A stretch of DNA of 54,344 bases from Bacteroides sp. (GCA_014801815.1 JAAVDM010000046.1:1-54344), one strand, 5' to 3'. Counted from the stretch's first letter, positions 1 to 7,685 are shown. Numbers and translations are program-made. Notes: generated by a model not told the origin, from the sequence alone.

Positions 1-4
1 GAGA

Positions 5-84
5 TTTTGGGATGATTTTACAAAGTTGAAGAGGGAGCGATGCGGGCATCGCGACCGATGAAATCTTTGTAAAAGCGCCCAAAA
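5..84. repeat. Nested inverted repeat (three stacked stems)
   Basis: Three pairs of complementary arms are nested in one another: TTTTGGG at 5-11 with CCCAAAA at 78-84, TTTTACAAAG at 16-25 with CTTTGTAAAA at 65-74, and GCGATG at 37-42 with CATCGC at 47-52 around a four-base loop. RNA from either strand could fold into one long interrupted hairpin. It lies about 90 bases past the 3' end of the minus-strand gene at 173-1495, so it could act as a terminator or processing signal. It could also be a small mobile repeat, or part of a structured RNA cut by the window edge. The rest of 1-172 shows nothing recognisable. Confidence 0.5.
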
Positions 85-172
85 GATCCTTTGTGATGAA
101 ATCAAAAATTAATAATACATATTCAAATCTTTAATTTGGTTTTAAACTAAACACACTCTAAGTTCCCGTACA

Positions 173-1495
173 CTATTTAAGTATCACGAAATTGGATGCG
201 TAAGGCAATGATATGGAGTGAAGGTATCTGGGAGATGTGTCGGCTTGATTGACACGATAGAAGCAATAGTTCCAGCCTTGACCCATATCTGTGTATAAAG
301 CCTCCTTCACGCCTTGTGAGAGTAAGGCATCAATAAAATTTCCGAATGTAACGACACCCTGACTTTCGTAGAGCACCAACTGATTGTCAGAATCCAGACA
401 CAAGGCACGGAATACATTCCGATTACCTAACGGACGTGTGGTCTTCACAGCTTTTCCCTCATGTATCATCATTTCTTGGGCAAACCCCATGCCGCCTTCC
501 TGAGCTGCCTGATCTAAAGCCGATGAATAATTCTTGTAATGAAACTGCGCTCCTGAATTCGGCGACCATGTAAAAGCTCCGGTGTTACGCTTGCAGTAGT
601 AGCCTTTGAATCGTTTGCCACCTGCTACGTGATCTCCTGCTATATTTGCATGACCTTTGTCAAACTCTGTTCCGGTAAAAGCACCTGCAAACGCCAGTAC
701 AATGGAATCATTTTTAGGGGAAGGTATTTTCCCACAGACCATATCCATTTTCAGTCCGGTCATATCCGGCCTGAGACAGATCAAATCGCCATATTCAGTT
801 TTTGCATGAGAAACAGATAGTACATCTGTATCCACATTCGTAAAATCGCGTATAATAGATTCCTTTATATCCGGATGAAGACCCTGAGCAACGTCTATAA
901 ACAATTTTACGCGGGCCAACACTTCACGCCCGCGATTACGCCACCATGAAGTACGCCGCTCAGGAGTCTTAGCGTTGAATCCGATTGCATCAATTCCAAA
1001 ATGTTTCGCCTGATATAAAGCCCTTTCATTGTGATATTTCTGAGAGATGATAATAATCGAGTCCTGACAATACACATCACGCATCTTAGCAATAGAATTA
1101 AGTGTGCGCGTTCCGTCATAATCAAGAATTATACGCGTCGAGTCCACTCCCAACTTCATCAAAGAATCACGCATTGCAACCGGTTCATCATACCCATTCT
1201 CGGTGTTACGGTAGTCCCCTCCACTGACAACAAGCCAGTCAACTTTACCGGCCTTGTATAACTCAGCTCCGGCTTTAATTCTGTAGTCGAAATAATAGTT
1301 CCTACGCCCGTTCCAAGTCGAAATCGGCGATGTACCCAAAATGACTCCCACCTTGCGATGATGGATGCTATTCACATTACTGTACAGTCGGCCCTCGGCA
1401 GTGTGTACAATAATCTGATCACAAATAATCACTGCGAAAATTCCGAGTAGCAAAAAGGATAACAGTCCTATTAAGATTTTCCGTTTCCTCGGCAT
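173..1495 (-). CDS. SanA/DUF218-like membrane protein fused to a phosphodiester-glycosidase-like domain
   Basis: The protein has 440 residues. An N-terminal anchor at about 7-27 is followed by a SanA/YdcF-type (DUF218) domain at about 45-200. Visible family features are the GTSP start, the VSGGD segment and the ISQKYHNERA segment typical of SanA, the vancomycin-exclusion-type envelope proteins. The C-terminal half, about 225-440, resembles NAGPA-type phosphodiester glycosidase domains: an AFAGAFTG strand-turn, a GNRNVFRALCLD core and a TDMGQGWNY segment where the family usually has DGG. The two domains are normally separate proteins, so this is a fusion. A role in cell envelope or exopolysaccharide metabolism is inferred. 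It starts 7 bases after the stop of the lipoprotein gene upstream, so the two are probably cotranscribed. Confidence 0.75.
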   Translation of the reverse strand: MPRKRKILIGLLSFLLLGIFAVIICDQIIVHTAEGRLYSNVNSIHHRKVGVILGTSPISTWNGRRNYYFDYRIKAGAELYKAGKVDWLVVSGGDYRNTENGYDEPVAMRDSLMKLGVDSTRIILDYDGTRTLNSIAKMRDVYCQDSIIIISQKYHNERALYQAKHFGIDAIGFNAKTPERRTSWWRNRGREVLARVKLFIDVAQGLHPDIKESIIRDFTNVDTDVLSVSHAKTEYGDLICLRPDMTGLKMDMVCGKIPSPKNDSIVLAFAGAFTGTEFDKGHANIAGDHVAGGKRFKGYYCKRNTGAFTWSPNSGAQFHYKNYSSALDQAAQEGGMGFAQEMMIHEGKAVKTTRPLGNRNVFRALCLDSDNQLVLYESQGVVTFGNFIDALLSQGVKEALYTDMGQGWNYCFYRVNQADTSPRYLHSISLPYASNFVILK

Positions 1496-1502
1496 ATACT
1501 GA

Positions 1503-2096
1503 TTATTTTAATTTGATAGTCGACAATATCTTCTGAAACAATCTTGGAGATTCATTGTCGTCATAATCGTAAACGCCATTTATATAATAGAGGTCATATT
1601 TATCCTTGATTACGATATACTGGTCTTGGATAATCGTGTCTCCTTCATAACTGTAGGCTGACCAATAATTACATGCTTGATTTCTATCAATACTAATAGA
1701 GTCGGTAACATCACTGATATAAATACAGGTAGAGTCTGCATCTGCTCTCATTTGTGATAAAGCGGCCCAGTTGGTAACCGGATAATCCGGGGCAATCCAT
1801 CGAGTCGCACCTTTCACCAATCGTATCTTAAACGAATCATCAGGAGGATAAAACTCTACCACCCCGGATGTTATTTTAAGTGAGTCAACAATATGCCTTA
1901 TAGGCCATGTTTCGCATGTATCAGTCTCATATTTCCATCCTTGAGGAAGAAGCAACGAAAACAGATCATCACTGTAAACCATCACTAATGAATCAGCCGG
2001 CAGCATCTTCTTACTCTTCTGAACAGATTTTGTTTTATCTGCACAACCCGTAATTCCAATAACAAACGCTATTGACCAATATAACAATTTTTTCAT
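1503..2096 (-). CDS. Hypothetical lipoprotein
   Basis: The protein has 197 residues. It begins MKKLLYWSIAFVIGITGC, a signal peptide ending in a lipobox with the lipidated cysteine at about residue 18. The mature part is hydrophilic and has a PsbP/DUF1795-like feel ('LPQGWKYETD' near residue 52), but I do not assign a family. An AAGGAAGG-like stretch precedes the ATG, an unusually good ribosome site for this phylum. It precedes and probably is cotranscribed with the SanA-like fusion gene. No function is assigned. Confidence 0.75.
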   Translation of the reverse strand: MKKLLYWSIAFVIGITGCADKTKSVQKSKKMLPADSLVMVYSDDLFSLLLPQGWKYETDTCETWPIRHIVDSLKITSGVVEFYPPDDSFKIRLVKGATRWIAPDYPVTNWAALSQMRADADSTCIYISDVTDSISIDRNQACNYWSAYSYEGDTIIQDQYIVIKDKYDLYYINGVYDYDDNESPRLFQKILSTIKLK

Positions 2097-2861
2097 TTTA
2101 GACCTTCCTTTCTTACTTTCTTTTCTATAACAGCACTATTAACGACAATCTCTACCAATCCTTTTCTCCGAATCATTCCGTGCGAATTGCTCAAGTAGGC
2201 AGACATAATTGACATGAAAAGTAAAAATGAGATTTATCATTTCATAGTGTCTTACTTTACAAAAAACAGATTTTATAATTATTTTTTCTACTTTACGTTT
2301 GAGTTCGGTTGTTGAAATCGTTTAAGAGCATTTTCAATAGTGGTCAACGTCTTACCGTACTCTTGATTACCATAGCGAAGGATGAAAAAATAACTATTAC
2401 TCACCTTAAACATATAGAGCCGGCAAAGTTTATAAACCTATCTTGAAAACCACTACCAACCCGGTTTATGTGATAATGGTACCCCTGACTATCTTGGACA
2501 TAACTACGAAGTCCTCCACACTCAGAGTCCGCAATTGATTGTCGAGGAAATTGACGAATACCTCATAAAACACCCTATATATCCTACAATGTAAGTCAGC
2601 TTGCCGTACCCTATGCTAAGAAATTCAGACTCACTACCAAAGAGGTATTAAAAGCAATCTATCGTGCTAATAATTATCGCCAACTCGAAAACGTCAAAGC
2701 TGTGACACCTTGGGTAGGTAGCATTACTCGAATACATTTCCAAGGATAATTAGTTTATTAAGTGACAAAATAACAAATTATACTATTTTTCCTTATATTT
2801 GGTTACTAAAGTTATATTTTATAAAAATATAGACTAAATATTCATAAATTTTGACACTCTC
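2097..2861. other. AT-rich intergenic region with a gene remnant
   Basis: This stretch of about 765 bases has no intact gene. Its left part (to about 2480) is low-complexity AT-rich DNA. Its right part contains the frameshifted remnant listed at 2485-2749. No transposase, tRNA or clear terminator was seen. Confidence 0.5.
2485..2749 (+). pseudogene. Frameshifted gene remnant, copy 1
   Basis: Reading from 2487 gives a peptide containing YEVLHTQSP and IVEEIDEYLIK. A different frame from 2585 to the TAA at 2747-2749 continues with SQLAVPYAKKFRLTTKEVLK and ends near HFQG. At least one frameshift separates the halves and there is no start. The first 86 bases align without gaps to 4084-4169 at roughly 83% identity (about 71 of 86 bases), so the two are remnants of the same family. 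I do not recognise the family. Confidence 0.5.
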
Positions 2862-3296
2862 TTATATCCAACCATATCTTTTCTTTAGTTTTGGAGAGTA
2901 TTGAGCAGAATTACGGAGCCATTCAAAGATATTCTTAAAATCGGTAGATGTCAATGTACCTTTATAATGCCCCTTTGATATCAGTCTCTCTTTTTCTATT
3001 TCACGGGCATGACCCAAATCCAAAAAAGAAGGATCTTTATCTTTCTTTATTATAGTAGGATAATCTTTATGCGACAAAGGATACTGACAAGACAACCGGC
3101 CATAGGTATTAATATAATTAAGGTTTATGGAGCTATTCATAAGAAAATAGACTACATAAAATACATATTCTGAAAATCCGACAACAAAACAAAACTTGAA
3201 TCTATGATCAAATCCTCCCTTTGGAGTTACATCATCTTCTTCTGATAAAGGAACGTAAAAGATATCACCGAGTTTGACTTGCTGAGATTCCGCCAT
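2862..3296 (-). CDS. Putative toxin partner of a Panacea-domain antitoxin
   Basis: The protein has 144 residues and no signal peptide. The N-terminal segment KLGDIFYVPL, followed after a gap by RFKFCFVVG, has the look of the first strands of MazF/PemK-like SH3-barrel toxins. The rest is not recognisable. Its ATG overlaps the stop of the upstream antitoxin gene by one base (TAATG), which implies translational coupling. In Panacea-type systems the antitoxin domain pairs with many unrelated toxins, so this small partner gene is the natural toxin candidate. The toxin activity itself is inferred from position and weak fold resemblance, not from a conserved active site. Confidence 0.55.
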   Translation of the reverse strand: MAESQQVKLGDIFYVPLSEEDDVTPKGGFDHRFKFCFVVGFSEYVFYVVYFLMNSSINLNYINTYGRLSCQYPLSHKDYPTIIKKDKDPSFLDLGHAREIEKERLISKGHYKGTLTSTDFKNIFEWLRNSAQYSPKLKKRYGWI

Positions 3297-3871
3297 TAGT
3301 TTAGGTATTGGTCAAGTTTTAGATTCTCTTTAATATAGGCAAGGGTATTCTGATTAGCGCCTCCTGCTTCAGCTATTTCAAGAATAGTCATTGACCGCAT
3401 TTGCGGATCTTTTTTAGACCGCTCATAAGCCTTTATCCATGCTGAATCTTCGTGCGGAATCTCTGAGATGTCAGAAGACTTCATATCTTTAAATTCAGTT
3501 ATATACCGGTCAAGACATTTTATCTCAGAAATTGATAATTCATCAATATCGGCCTGTTGAGTAGACTTTATTATTTGGTGTTCAGGATTAATCACTATAT
3601 TAATTCCATTACCAAATAATTCAAAATCGGGGGAAAGACTTTTGGACAACTCTTTTAACTTCAAACCCTTCCGGATAAATCCGGAAACCGGCCCGAACTG
3701 ACGTGCTTGAAAAGTATCATCAAAAATAGTACGGCCATATTCTACCAAATGTTGTCTTTGGGCAAAATATAGAATCTTAAAAAGTTTTATGTAGTCAATC
3801 CCATCGGGGAATGCGTTAAGCACATAGAGCACAGTAGCCCTGATTTTGAGAATCTGATCAATAGTCTTCAT
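3296..3871 (-). CDS. Panacea-domain (SocA/DUF4065-like) antitoxin
   Basis: The protein has 191 residues. The Panacea domain covers about residues 10-150: KLFKILYFAQRQHLVEYG, then DDTFQARQFGPVSG, is the typical signature, and HEDSAWIKAYERS is the later conserved element. Known family members neutralise diverse toxins and include Caulobacter SocA, a proteolysis-linked antitoxin. The gene is first in a two-gene operon with the putative toxin. A near-perfect Bacteroidota promoter ends only a few bases before the ATG, so the mRNA is probably leaderless. The pair lies between two homologous gene remnants, in line with arrival as an accessory cassette. Confidence 0.8.
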   Translation of the reverse strand: MKTIDQILKIRATVLYVLNAFPDGIDYIKLFKILYFAQRQHLVEYGRTIFDDTFQARQFGPVSGFIRKGLKLKELSKSLSPDFELFGNGINIVINPEHQIIKSTQQADIDELSISEIKCLDRYITEFKDMKSSDISEIPHEDSAWIKAYERSKKDPQMRSMTILEIAEAGGANQNTLAYIKENLKLDQYLN

Positions 3872-3875
3872 AGTG

Positions 3876-3907
3876 CAAAAGTAATTAATTTATGCATATA
3901 TAACAAG
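3876..3907 (-). promoter_or_regulatory. Promoter of the Panacea antitoxin operon
   Basis: Read on the minus strand, TACTTTTG (3883 to 3876) matches the TAnnTTTG element exactly, and CTTG (3907 to 3904) stands 20 bases upstream in the -33 position. Transcription would start at or within a few bases of the ATG at 3871, giving a leaderless message. Confidence 0.75.
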
Positions 3908-4336
3908 TTACAGTTATGTAATGTTATGGCAACCAACCAGACAACGAAAAAGACTATTATTTATTTGTTTGTCTTCTAAGTACATAATATCAACTCATTA
4001 TTTACCCACTTCCCTATATTAATCATATAATAAATCTATCTCAGGCAGACAATTAATAGAACTACTATCTGCCACCGTAATCCTTGACTATCTCGAACAA
4101 AACTACAAAGTCCTATACACTCAGAGTCCGTAGCGGATTGTTGAGGAAATCGACGAATACATCATAAACCGGTATTACAGCATAAGCGTGGCTGTGGCTC
4201 GTCAGTTCCAGTAAGAATAACGGCTGAAAAGTATATATTACGATATTGAATCTAATGTGTAATATAATAATATTGGCTCTATTTAAAGGAATAAATTTGC
4301 CAATATTTAGCTAAAACACATAAGAATAAACAGTTT
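3908..4336. other. AT-rich intergenic region between TA pair and operon terminator
   Basis: Apart from the degraded remnant at 4084-4214 I see no gene. The sequence is low in GC, without obvious repeats or promoters other than that of the antitoxin operon at its left edge. Confidence 0.4.
4084..4214 (+). pseudogene. Gene remnant, copy 2
   Basis: Reading from 4086 gives DYLEQNYKVLYTQSP, an in-frame TAG, then RIVEEIDEYIINRYYSIS and a terminal TAA at 4212-4214. The first 86 bases match the remnant at 2485-2570, and the peptide tail resembles that copy's continuation. It is a nonsense-interrupted and truncated copy of the same unknown gene. Confidence 0.5.
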
Positions 4337-4380
4337 AATAAAAGTTGTAGTCTGATTAAAATCAGACTACAACTTTTATT
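4337..4380. terminator. Terminator of the 13-gene operon
   Basis: A perfect 21-base inverted repeat (4337-4357 with 4360-4380) begins two bases after the stop codon of the 52-residue membrane protein. The stem has a GC-containing core and A/T-rich ends that provide a U-run for transcripts from either strand. The position fits termination of the long minus-strand operon. Confidence 0.85.
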
Positions 4381-4382
4381 AT

Positions 4383-4541
4383 TTAGAACCATGCAATAAG
4401 AGCACGAAGAATAATCAGAACCCCTATCACACGTATTATTGTAGCTATGAAACCGGTTATTCTTATCCAGTCCGGTACTTTCTCGATAAGAATCCAGCCT
4501 ACGAGACATTGAGCCAGAGTACTGATAATCATAGAGAGCAT
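4383..4541 (-). CDS. 52-residue two-span membrane protein
   Basis: A short open frame begins ATGCTCTCTATGATT and ends with TAA at 4385-4383. The peptide starts MLSMIISTLAQCLVGWIL and ends RALIAWF. Two hydrophobic segments, about 3-18 and 28-50, are separated by a short charged turn (EKVPDWIRI). It starts 14 bases after the stop of the WG-like gene and is the last gene before the operon terminator, which supports it as a real gene. A longer frame on the same strand (76 residues, 4279-4509) runs through the terminator and has no membrane pattern, so I prefer this one. Function is unknown. Small membrane proteins at the end of such operons are sometimes effectors, but that is speculation. Confidence 0.65.
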   Translation of the reverse strand: MLSMIISTLAQCLVGWILIEKVPDWIRITGFIATIIRVIGVLIILRALIAWF

Positions 4542-4555
4542 ATCATTATGGATTT

Positions 4556-5254
4556 CTAAATGTTAAGTATATTACCATAAACGTCTATTATATGTTGTAT
4601 ATTGTAAGTAAAATTATTTAAAACTAAATGACCTCCTGCTTCCAATACTATACGTCGCAGGTCAGCAGGTTTAGGCACACCACATTCATCAAAATACATT
4701 ATCTTTCTATAATTACCAAGTCCGAAAAGACCATGTAAAGTATCATAAGCCATTATAATTCCTGGAAGAGTATGTAGTCTGCCTGTTTTACGATTAATAT
4801 AATCATAATACTTTCCATGACGTGCCCATATATATTCTGTTGTATTATCTTTCAGATTATATGCTTCATAAGAACTATCTTCTACTAAGAAATGTGATTC
4901 TATAAGGTCGTATATTCCTATTCTACCTTCCGGTCTATAAAGTATAAGCCAATTTTCTGCTTTTTCGATTCTTTCATAAAGGAATTTTGATATTAATTTT
5001 TTAGTATTTAAATCAAACAGAGCATGTCGTTCCTGTATTCTTACATCTGCTATAGACATAGAAAGTAATATAACTTCATCAAATACCGGTGCAGCAATCT
5101 GTTCTGTGCCACAGCATATACCATAGAGTTTCTTACGGCGTATTAATTTAACACCGAAAGTAGTTTCTATAGGTAGAATCTCAACATAAAAAAGTTCCTT
5201 ATCTTTTTGCAAACGATTCAGATAAAGTTCATTTATTTCTTTCTGACGTATCAT
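4556..5254 (-). CDS. WG-repeat-like protein, operon gene 12
   Basis: The protein has 232 residues and no signal peptide. Repeated units of the form 'KLYGICCG...IAAPVFDEV', 'RHALFDLNTKKLISKFLYERI' and 'RIGIYDLIESHFLVE' (about 40-130) resemble the KWG/WG beta-repeat found in many Bacteroidota proteins, usually thought to mediate protein binding. A second section, IWARHGKYYDYINRKTGR (about 143-160), resembles the KMGRGQYLNRNTGR segment of the preceding gene product, so the two are probably distant paralogues. The ATG overlaps the preceding stop by four bases (ATGA). Function is unknown. Confidence 0.6.
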   Translation of the reverse strand: MIRQKEINELYLNRLQKDKELFYVEILPIETTFGVKLIRRKKLYGICCGTEQIAAPVFDEVILLSMSIADVRIQERHALFDLNTKKLISKFLYERIEKAENWLILYRPEGRIGIYDLIESHFLVEDSSYEAYNLKDNTTEYIWARHGKYYDYINRKTGRLHTLPGIIMAYDTLHGLFGLGNYRKIMYFDECGVPKPADLRRIVLEAGGHLVLNNFTYNIQHIIDVYGNILNI

Positions 5255-5937
5255 AACTTAACTGAAAGAGATGCTTCTAATATACTCAATAGAGGTAAAA
5301 CTCCTACACCTTTTTCTACAGCGATTTTTGTTATATGCTCACAATCTATGTCTTTAGGAATATTATGAACAGCAGTCAAAGATTCTTCATAAATAGGCCA
5401 AAGAGATGATGAAACAGTATGGCGGTAATAGCCTGAGAGAAATACACGTCCAAGAGCTATATGAATATCAGTAGGACTATGAAGTCGGACAGCCTTAATT
5501 TCTCCCAATTCCTTTCCTTCTGATGTTAACAATATATTTCCAGCTTTGAATACCGTATAGTCAGAAAGAGTATAGCCTCTACCTGTGTTACGGTTAAGAT
5601 ATTGTCCCCTACCCATTTTTATATATATTTCGGGAGTATTTCTCTCTTTGAAGTCAAGTTCAAGAAGCTCACCATTACAAAGCTCATCATTAGAAATATA
5701 CTGAGTATCAATAATCTCAGTCTGAATGAGAGGAAATTTAACAGTAGCTAATGTAGCATTGAAATCTCTGAGAAACCATTCAGAATTCAACTGGCGTATC
5801 TTAGGTCGCAGACGTTGCCATATCTCGTTCAGACGGTGTCTGAAAGGAAAAGAGAACTGTCTTTCCTGCTCATCGAAATGCAAAGGAAGACAGCACTCTT
5901 TTACTATTAACTTAAGTATTTGGTTATTTTCCTCCAT
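5251..5937 (-). CDS. Hypothetical protein with WG-like C-terminal segment, operon gene 11
   Basis: I start the gene at 5937 (MEENNQILKLIVKE), giving 228 residues and a 14-base overlap with the protease gene. An ATG at 5955 or 6018 is possible but would lie deeper within the protease. The N-terminal half (FPFRHRLNEIWQRLRP, then SEWFLRDFNATLATV) is unassigned. The segment MGRGQYLNRNTGRGYTLSDY at about 127-146 parallels the next gene's product. There is no signal peptide or membrane span. Translational coupling with both neighbours suggests a fixed stoichiometry with the protease and gene 12. Function is unknown. Confidence 0.6.
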   Translation of the reverse strand: MEENNQILKLIVKECCLPLHFDEQERQFSFPFRHRLNEIWQRLRPKIRQLNSEWFLRDFNATLATVKFPLIQTEIIDTQYISNDELCNGELLELDFKERNTPEIYIKMGRGQYLNRNTGRGYTLSDYTVFKAGNILLTSEGKELGEIKAVRLHSPTDIHIALGRVFLSGYYRHTVSSSLWPIYEESLTAVHNIPKDIDCEHITKIAVEKGVGVLPLLSILEASLSVKL

Positions 5938-6994
5938 ACTGAAGATTTCTTCCATCAAGTACCTGACGCAGCTGTAGGGCATCAATACCATAATTGATGT
6001 TCTGGGCGCTCTTGTCACCTAACTCATGAATAGCTATAATACGGCCGTAAATGTCACAAACCGGACCGCCGCTATTGCCTCCGTTAGTTGGCATGTCATA
6101 CTGTACCATATCGACATTCCTACCCGGATTCAGAGGATCCTTACGGAAAGCACTCACCGCACCCTGAGAGAAGGAAGCTGTAAGACCTCGAGGGTTGCCG
6201 TAGGTAGCTACTCGATCACCTTGATTAGGACGTCGAGAAACGATATCGAAATAAGGGACCTCCTCACCATGCTCAAGATCAACGGAGACTATCGTAAGGT
6301 CAAGGCCTTTTATATCTTCGCTCCAGAGAATATTCTTGAAGTTACGCTTCTTATCCGCATAGACCTGACTGTCGTCAGGATTATCCTCATAAAGTATAGC
6401 TATCGAGTTTCTTTCCTGACCGGGAGCAAGAACATGCCAGTTGGTCACGGCCAATCCATGCTTGTTGATAAAGAATCCTGTCCCTATACCCTCGGGAGTC
6501 TGAATAAGAAAGGTACGCTGTTTCATATAAAGAGCAAGATTCTTTTTTTCAACAGGATTATCACGTCTGGGTACCCATCCTGTAGAATCAAATGTTTCTA
6601 ACTCTCGATAGGAATCCGGATACTCATTTACGACTATACGGTTTACTGAATAACCACGTGTACCTCTCTCTATAGCGTAGACATCGACAGTATCGGTAGG
6701 ATTAACAATAATAGTATTATAGCTGTGCGAATCGGGATAAAGAATAACATCTTTTCCTAGATATTGGGAGCGTAAAAACATTTCCACATCAGTTCTGTTA
6801 GCCTCTACACCAAGCAAACGAGCATTAAGTCCGGAAACCAAGGTCAATACATTGCCGTTGATTTCCTGTACTGTACCAATATAACCGGCAATGGAAGTAT
6901 CGTTTGTATTGACCCCATCTTCACTACTGCGACATTTCTTCATGAAAAAAATGACAACCACAATGATACCGGTTACAAGAAGTATTTTTTTCAT
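5924..6994 (-). CDS. Membrane-anchored trypsin-like serine protease, operon gene 10
   Basis: The protein has 356 residues. A hydrophobic N-terminal anchor lies at about 3-18. A middle region, about 35-150, with strand pattern GNVLTLVSGLNARLLGVEA, then FLRSQYLGKDVILYPD and VDVYAIERGTRGYSVNRIV, resembles the OB fold of staphylococcal-nuclease-like domains without obvious catalytic residues. The S1 protease domain follows at about 165-345. All three catalytic positions are visible: His in VTNWHVLAPG, Asp in KGLDLTIVSV and Ser in NGGNSGGPV. The closest known comparison is the HtrA/trypsin-2 group, but no PDZ domain is present. In the operon it is the only clear hydrolase. It may process a partner or act as effector. 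Its sidedness in the membrane is not clear. Confidence 0.85.
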   Translation of the reverse strand: MKKILLVTGIIVVVIFFMKKCRSSEDGVNTNDTSIAGYIGTVQEINGNVLTLVSGLNARLLGVEANRTDVEMFLRSQYLGKDVILYPDSHSYNTIIVNPTDTVDVYAIERGTRGYSVNRIVVNEYPDSYRELETFDSTGWVPRRDNPVEKKNLALYMKQRTFLIQTPEGIGTGFFINKHGLAVTNWHVLAPGQERNSIAILYEDNPDDSQVYADKKRNFKNILWSEDIKGLDLTIVSVDLEHGEEVPYFDIVSRRPNQGDRVATYGNPRGLTASFSQGAVSAFRKDPLNPGRNVDMVQYDMPTNGGNSGGPVCDIYGRIIAIHELGDKSAQNINYGIDALQLRQVLDGRNLQYGGK

Positions 6995-7028
6995 ATTCTT
7001 CAGTATGATGTTTAATCAACTTCTTATT

Positions 7029-7595
7029 TTATTCTGCTCCTGTTAAATCCACTTCCACTGGTTCAGTGATTTTATAAAAACGGCCGTCAAATATTCCTTT
7101 TCCTTTGCGGATAATTTTTATAGGACAGTCAGGTGTTATCTGACCATTGACTAAAATGAATTCCTCTCTTTTTGTGGAATTTTTGAAGTTCTCCCTTCCC
7201 TCCCTCTCAAGAGTAGGAATTAATTCAAATTCAAAAGTATCATCATTAAAACAGGTTATGTGATAAAGATGATGAGAGTCTTGATCTTCTTTGAGCCCGT
7301 GTCGTTTAAAAATATTTTCTCCATTACTTTTAACAAGAGGATTTACAGCATAGTATTCTCCTACACTTTTTCTTTTTGGAGGTGTAGGAGTTATGGATTG
7401 TAGGACTATATCTTCCTTACTCTCACCTTCACTTCCCATTTCCTCAACAGTAGGTTTAGGAGAAGACTGACTGGATGGGAAGGTGAAAAGACCTCCTCTC
7501 TGGATATGCTGTAGCAATGCTTCTGAAACTATACGCCATGCATTAGCAAATTCCTCACTATCGATAGGAATACGTACGTTATCTATATCTATCAT
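7029..7595 (-). CDS. Soluble protein sharing a C-terminal domain with its neighbour, operon gene 9
   Basis: I start at the ATG at 7595 (MIDIDNVRIPID), preceded by an A/T-rich stretch typical of Bacteroidota starts, giving 188 residues. Upstream in-frame starts at 7625 (ATG) and 7679 (GTG) would place the first codons inside an inverted repeat. A short helical N-terminus (FANAWRIVSEALLQHIQRGG) and a charged linker lead to a C-terminal domain at about 85-188. That domain's end, IFDGRFYKITEPVEVDLT, parallels IVKNGQYWVVEQPLEITLV of the gene 8 product, and other strand positions also match. There is no membrane segment. Function is unknown. A cytoplasmic partner of the gene 8 membrane protein is a reasonable guess. 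Confidence 0.65.
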   Translation of the reverse strand: MIDIDNVRIPIDSEEFANAWRIVSEALLQHIQRGGLFTFPSSQSSPKPTVEEMGSEGESKEDIVLQSITPTPPKRKSVGEYYAVNPLVKSNGENIFKRHGLKEDQDSHHLYHITCFNDDTFEFELIPTLEREGRENFKNSTKREEFILVNGQITPDCPIKIIRKGKGIFDGRFYKITEPVEVDLTGAE

Positions 7596-7616
7596 AATTT
7601 TTATTTTTATTTCAGG

Positions 7617-7677
7617 GTGTGTCATAAACGGAGATACCTCCAAAATATAGCATTGATAAGACTCATTTATGACACAC
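7617..7677. repeat. Intercistronic inverted repeat inside the operon
   Basis: GTGTGTCATAAA at 7617-7628 is perfectly repeated in inverse as TTTATGACACAC at 7666-7677, with 37 bases between. It occupies most of the 90-base gap between genes 8 and 9, the longest gap in the operon. In mRNA it would form a 12-bp stem just ahead of the gene 9 start, so it may tune read-through, decay or translation of the downstream half. It could also be a scar of a small insertion. Confidence 0.6.
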
Positions 7678-7685
7678 ACTTTTTT

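Noticed and set aside
2288..2413. 41-residue open frame on the minus strand beginning MFKVSNSYFFILRYG
   Set aside because: No promoter match, ribosome site or neighbour support; it lies in degraded intergenic DNA and may be a remnant or chance frame.
4279..4509. 76-residue frame on the minus strand
   Set aside because: It runs through the operon terminator and overlaps the better-supported 52-residue membrane protein; its residue pattern looks like a shadow frame.
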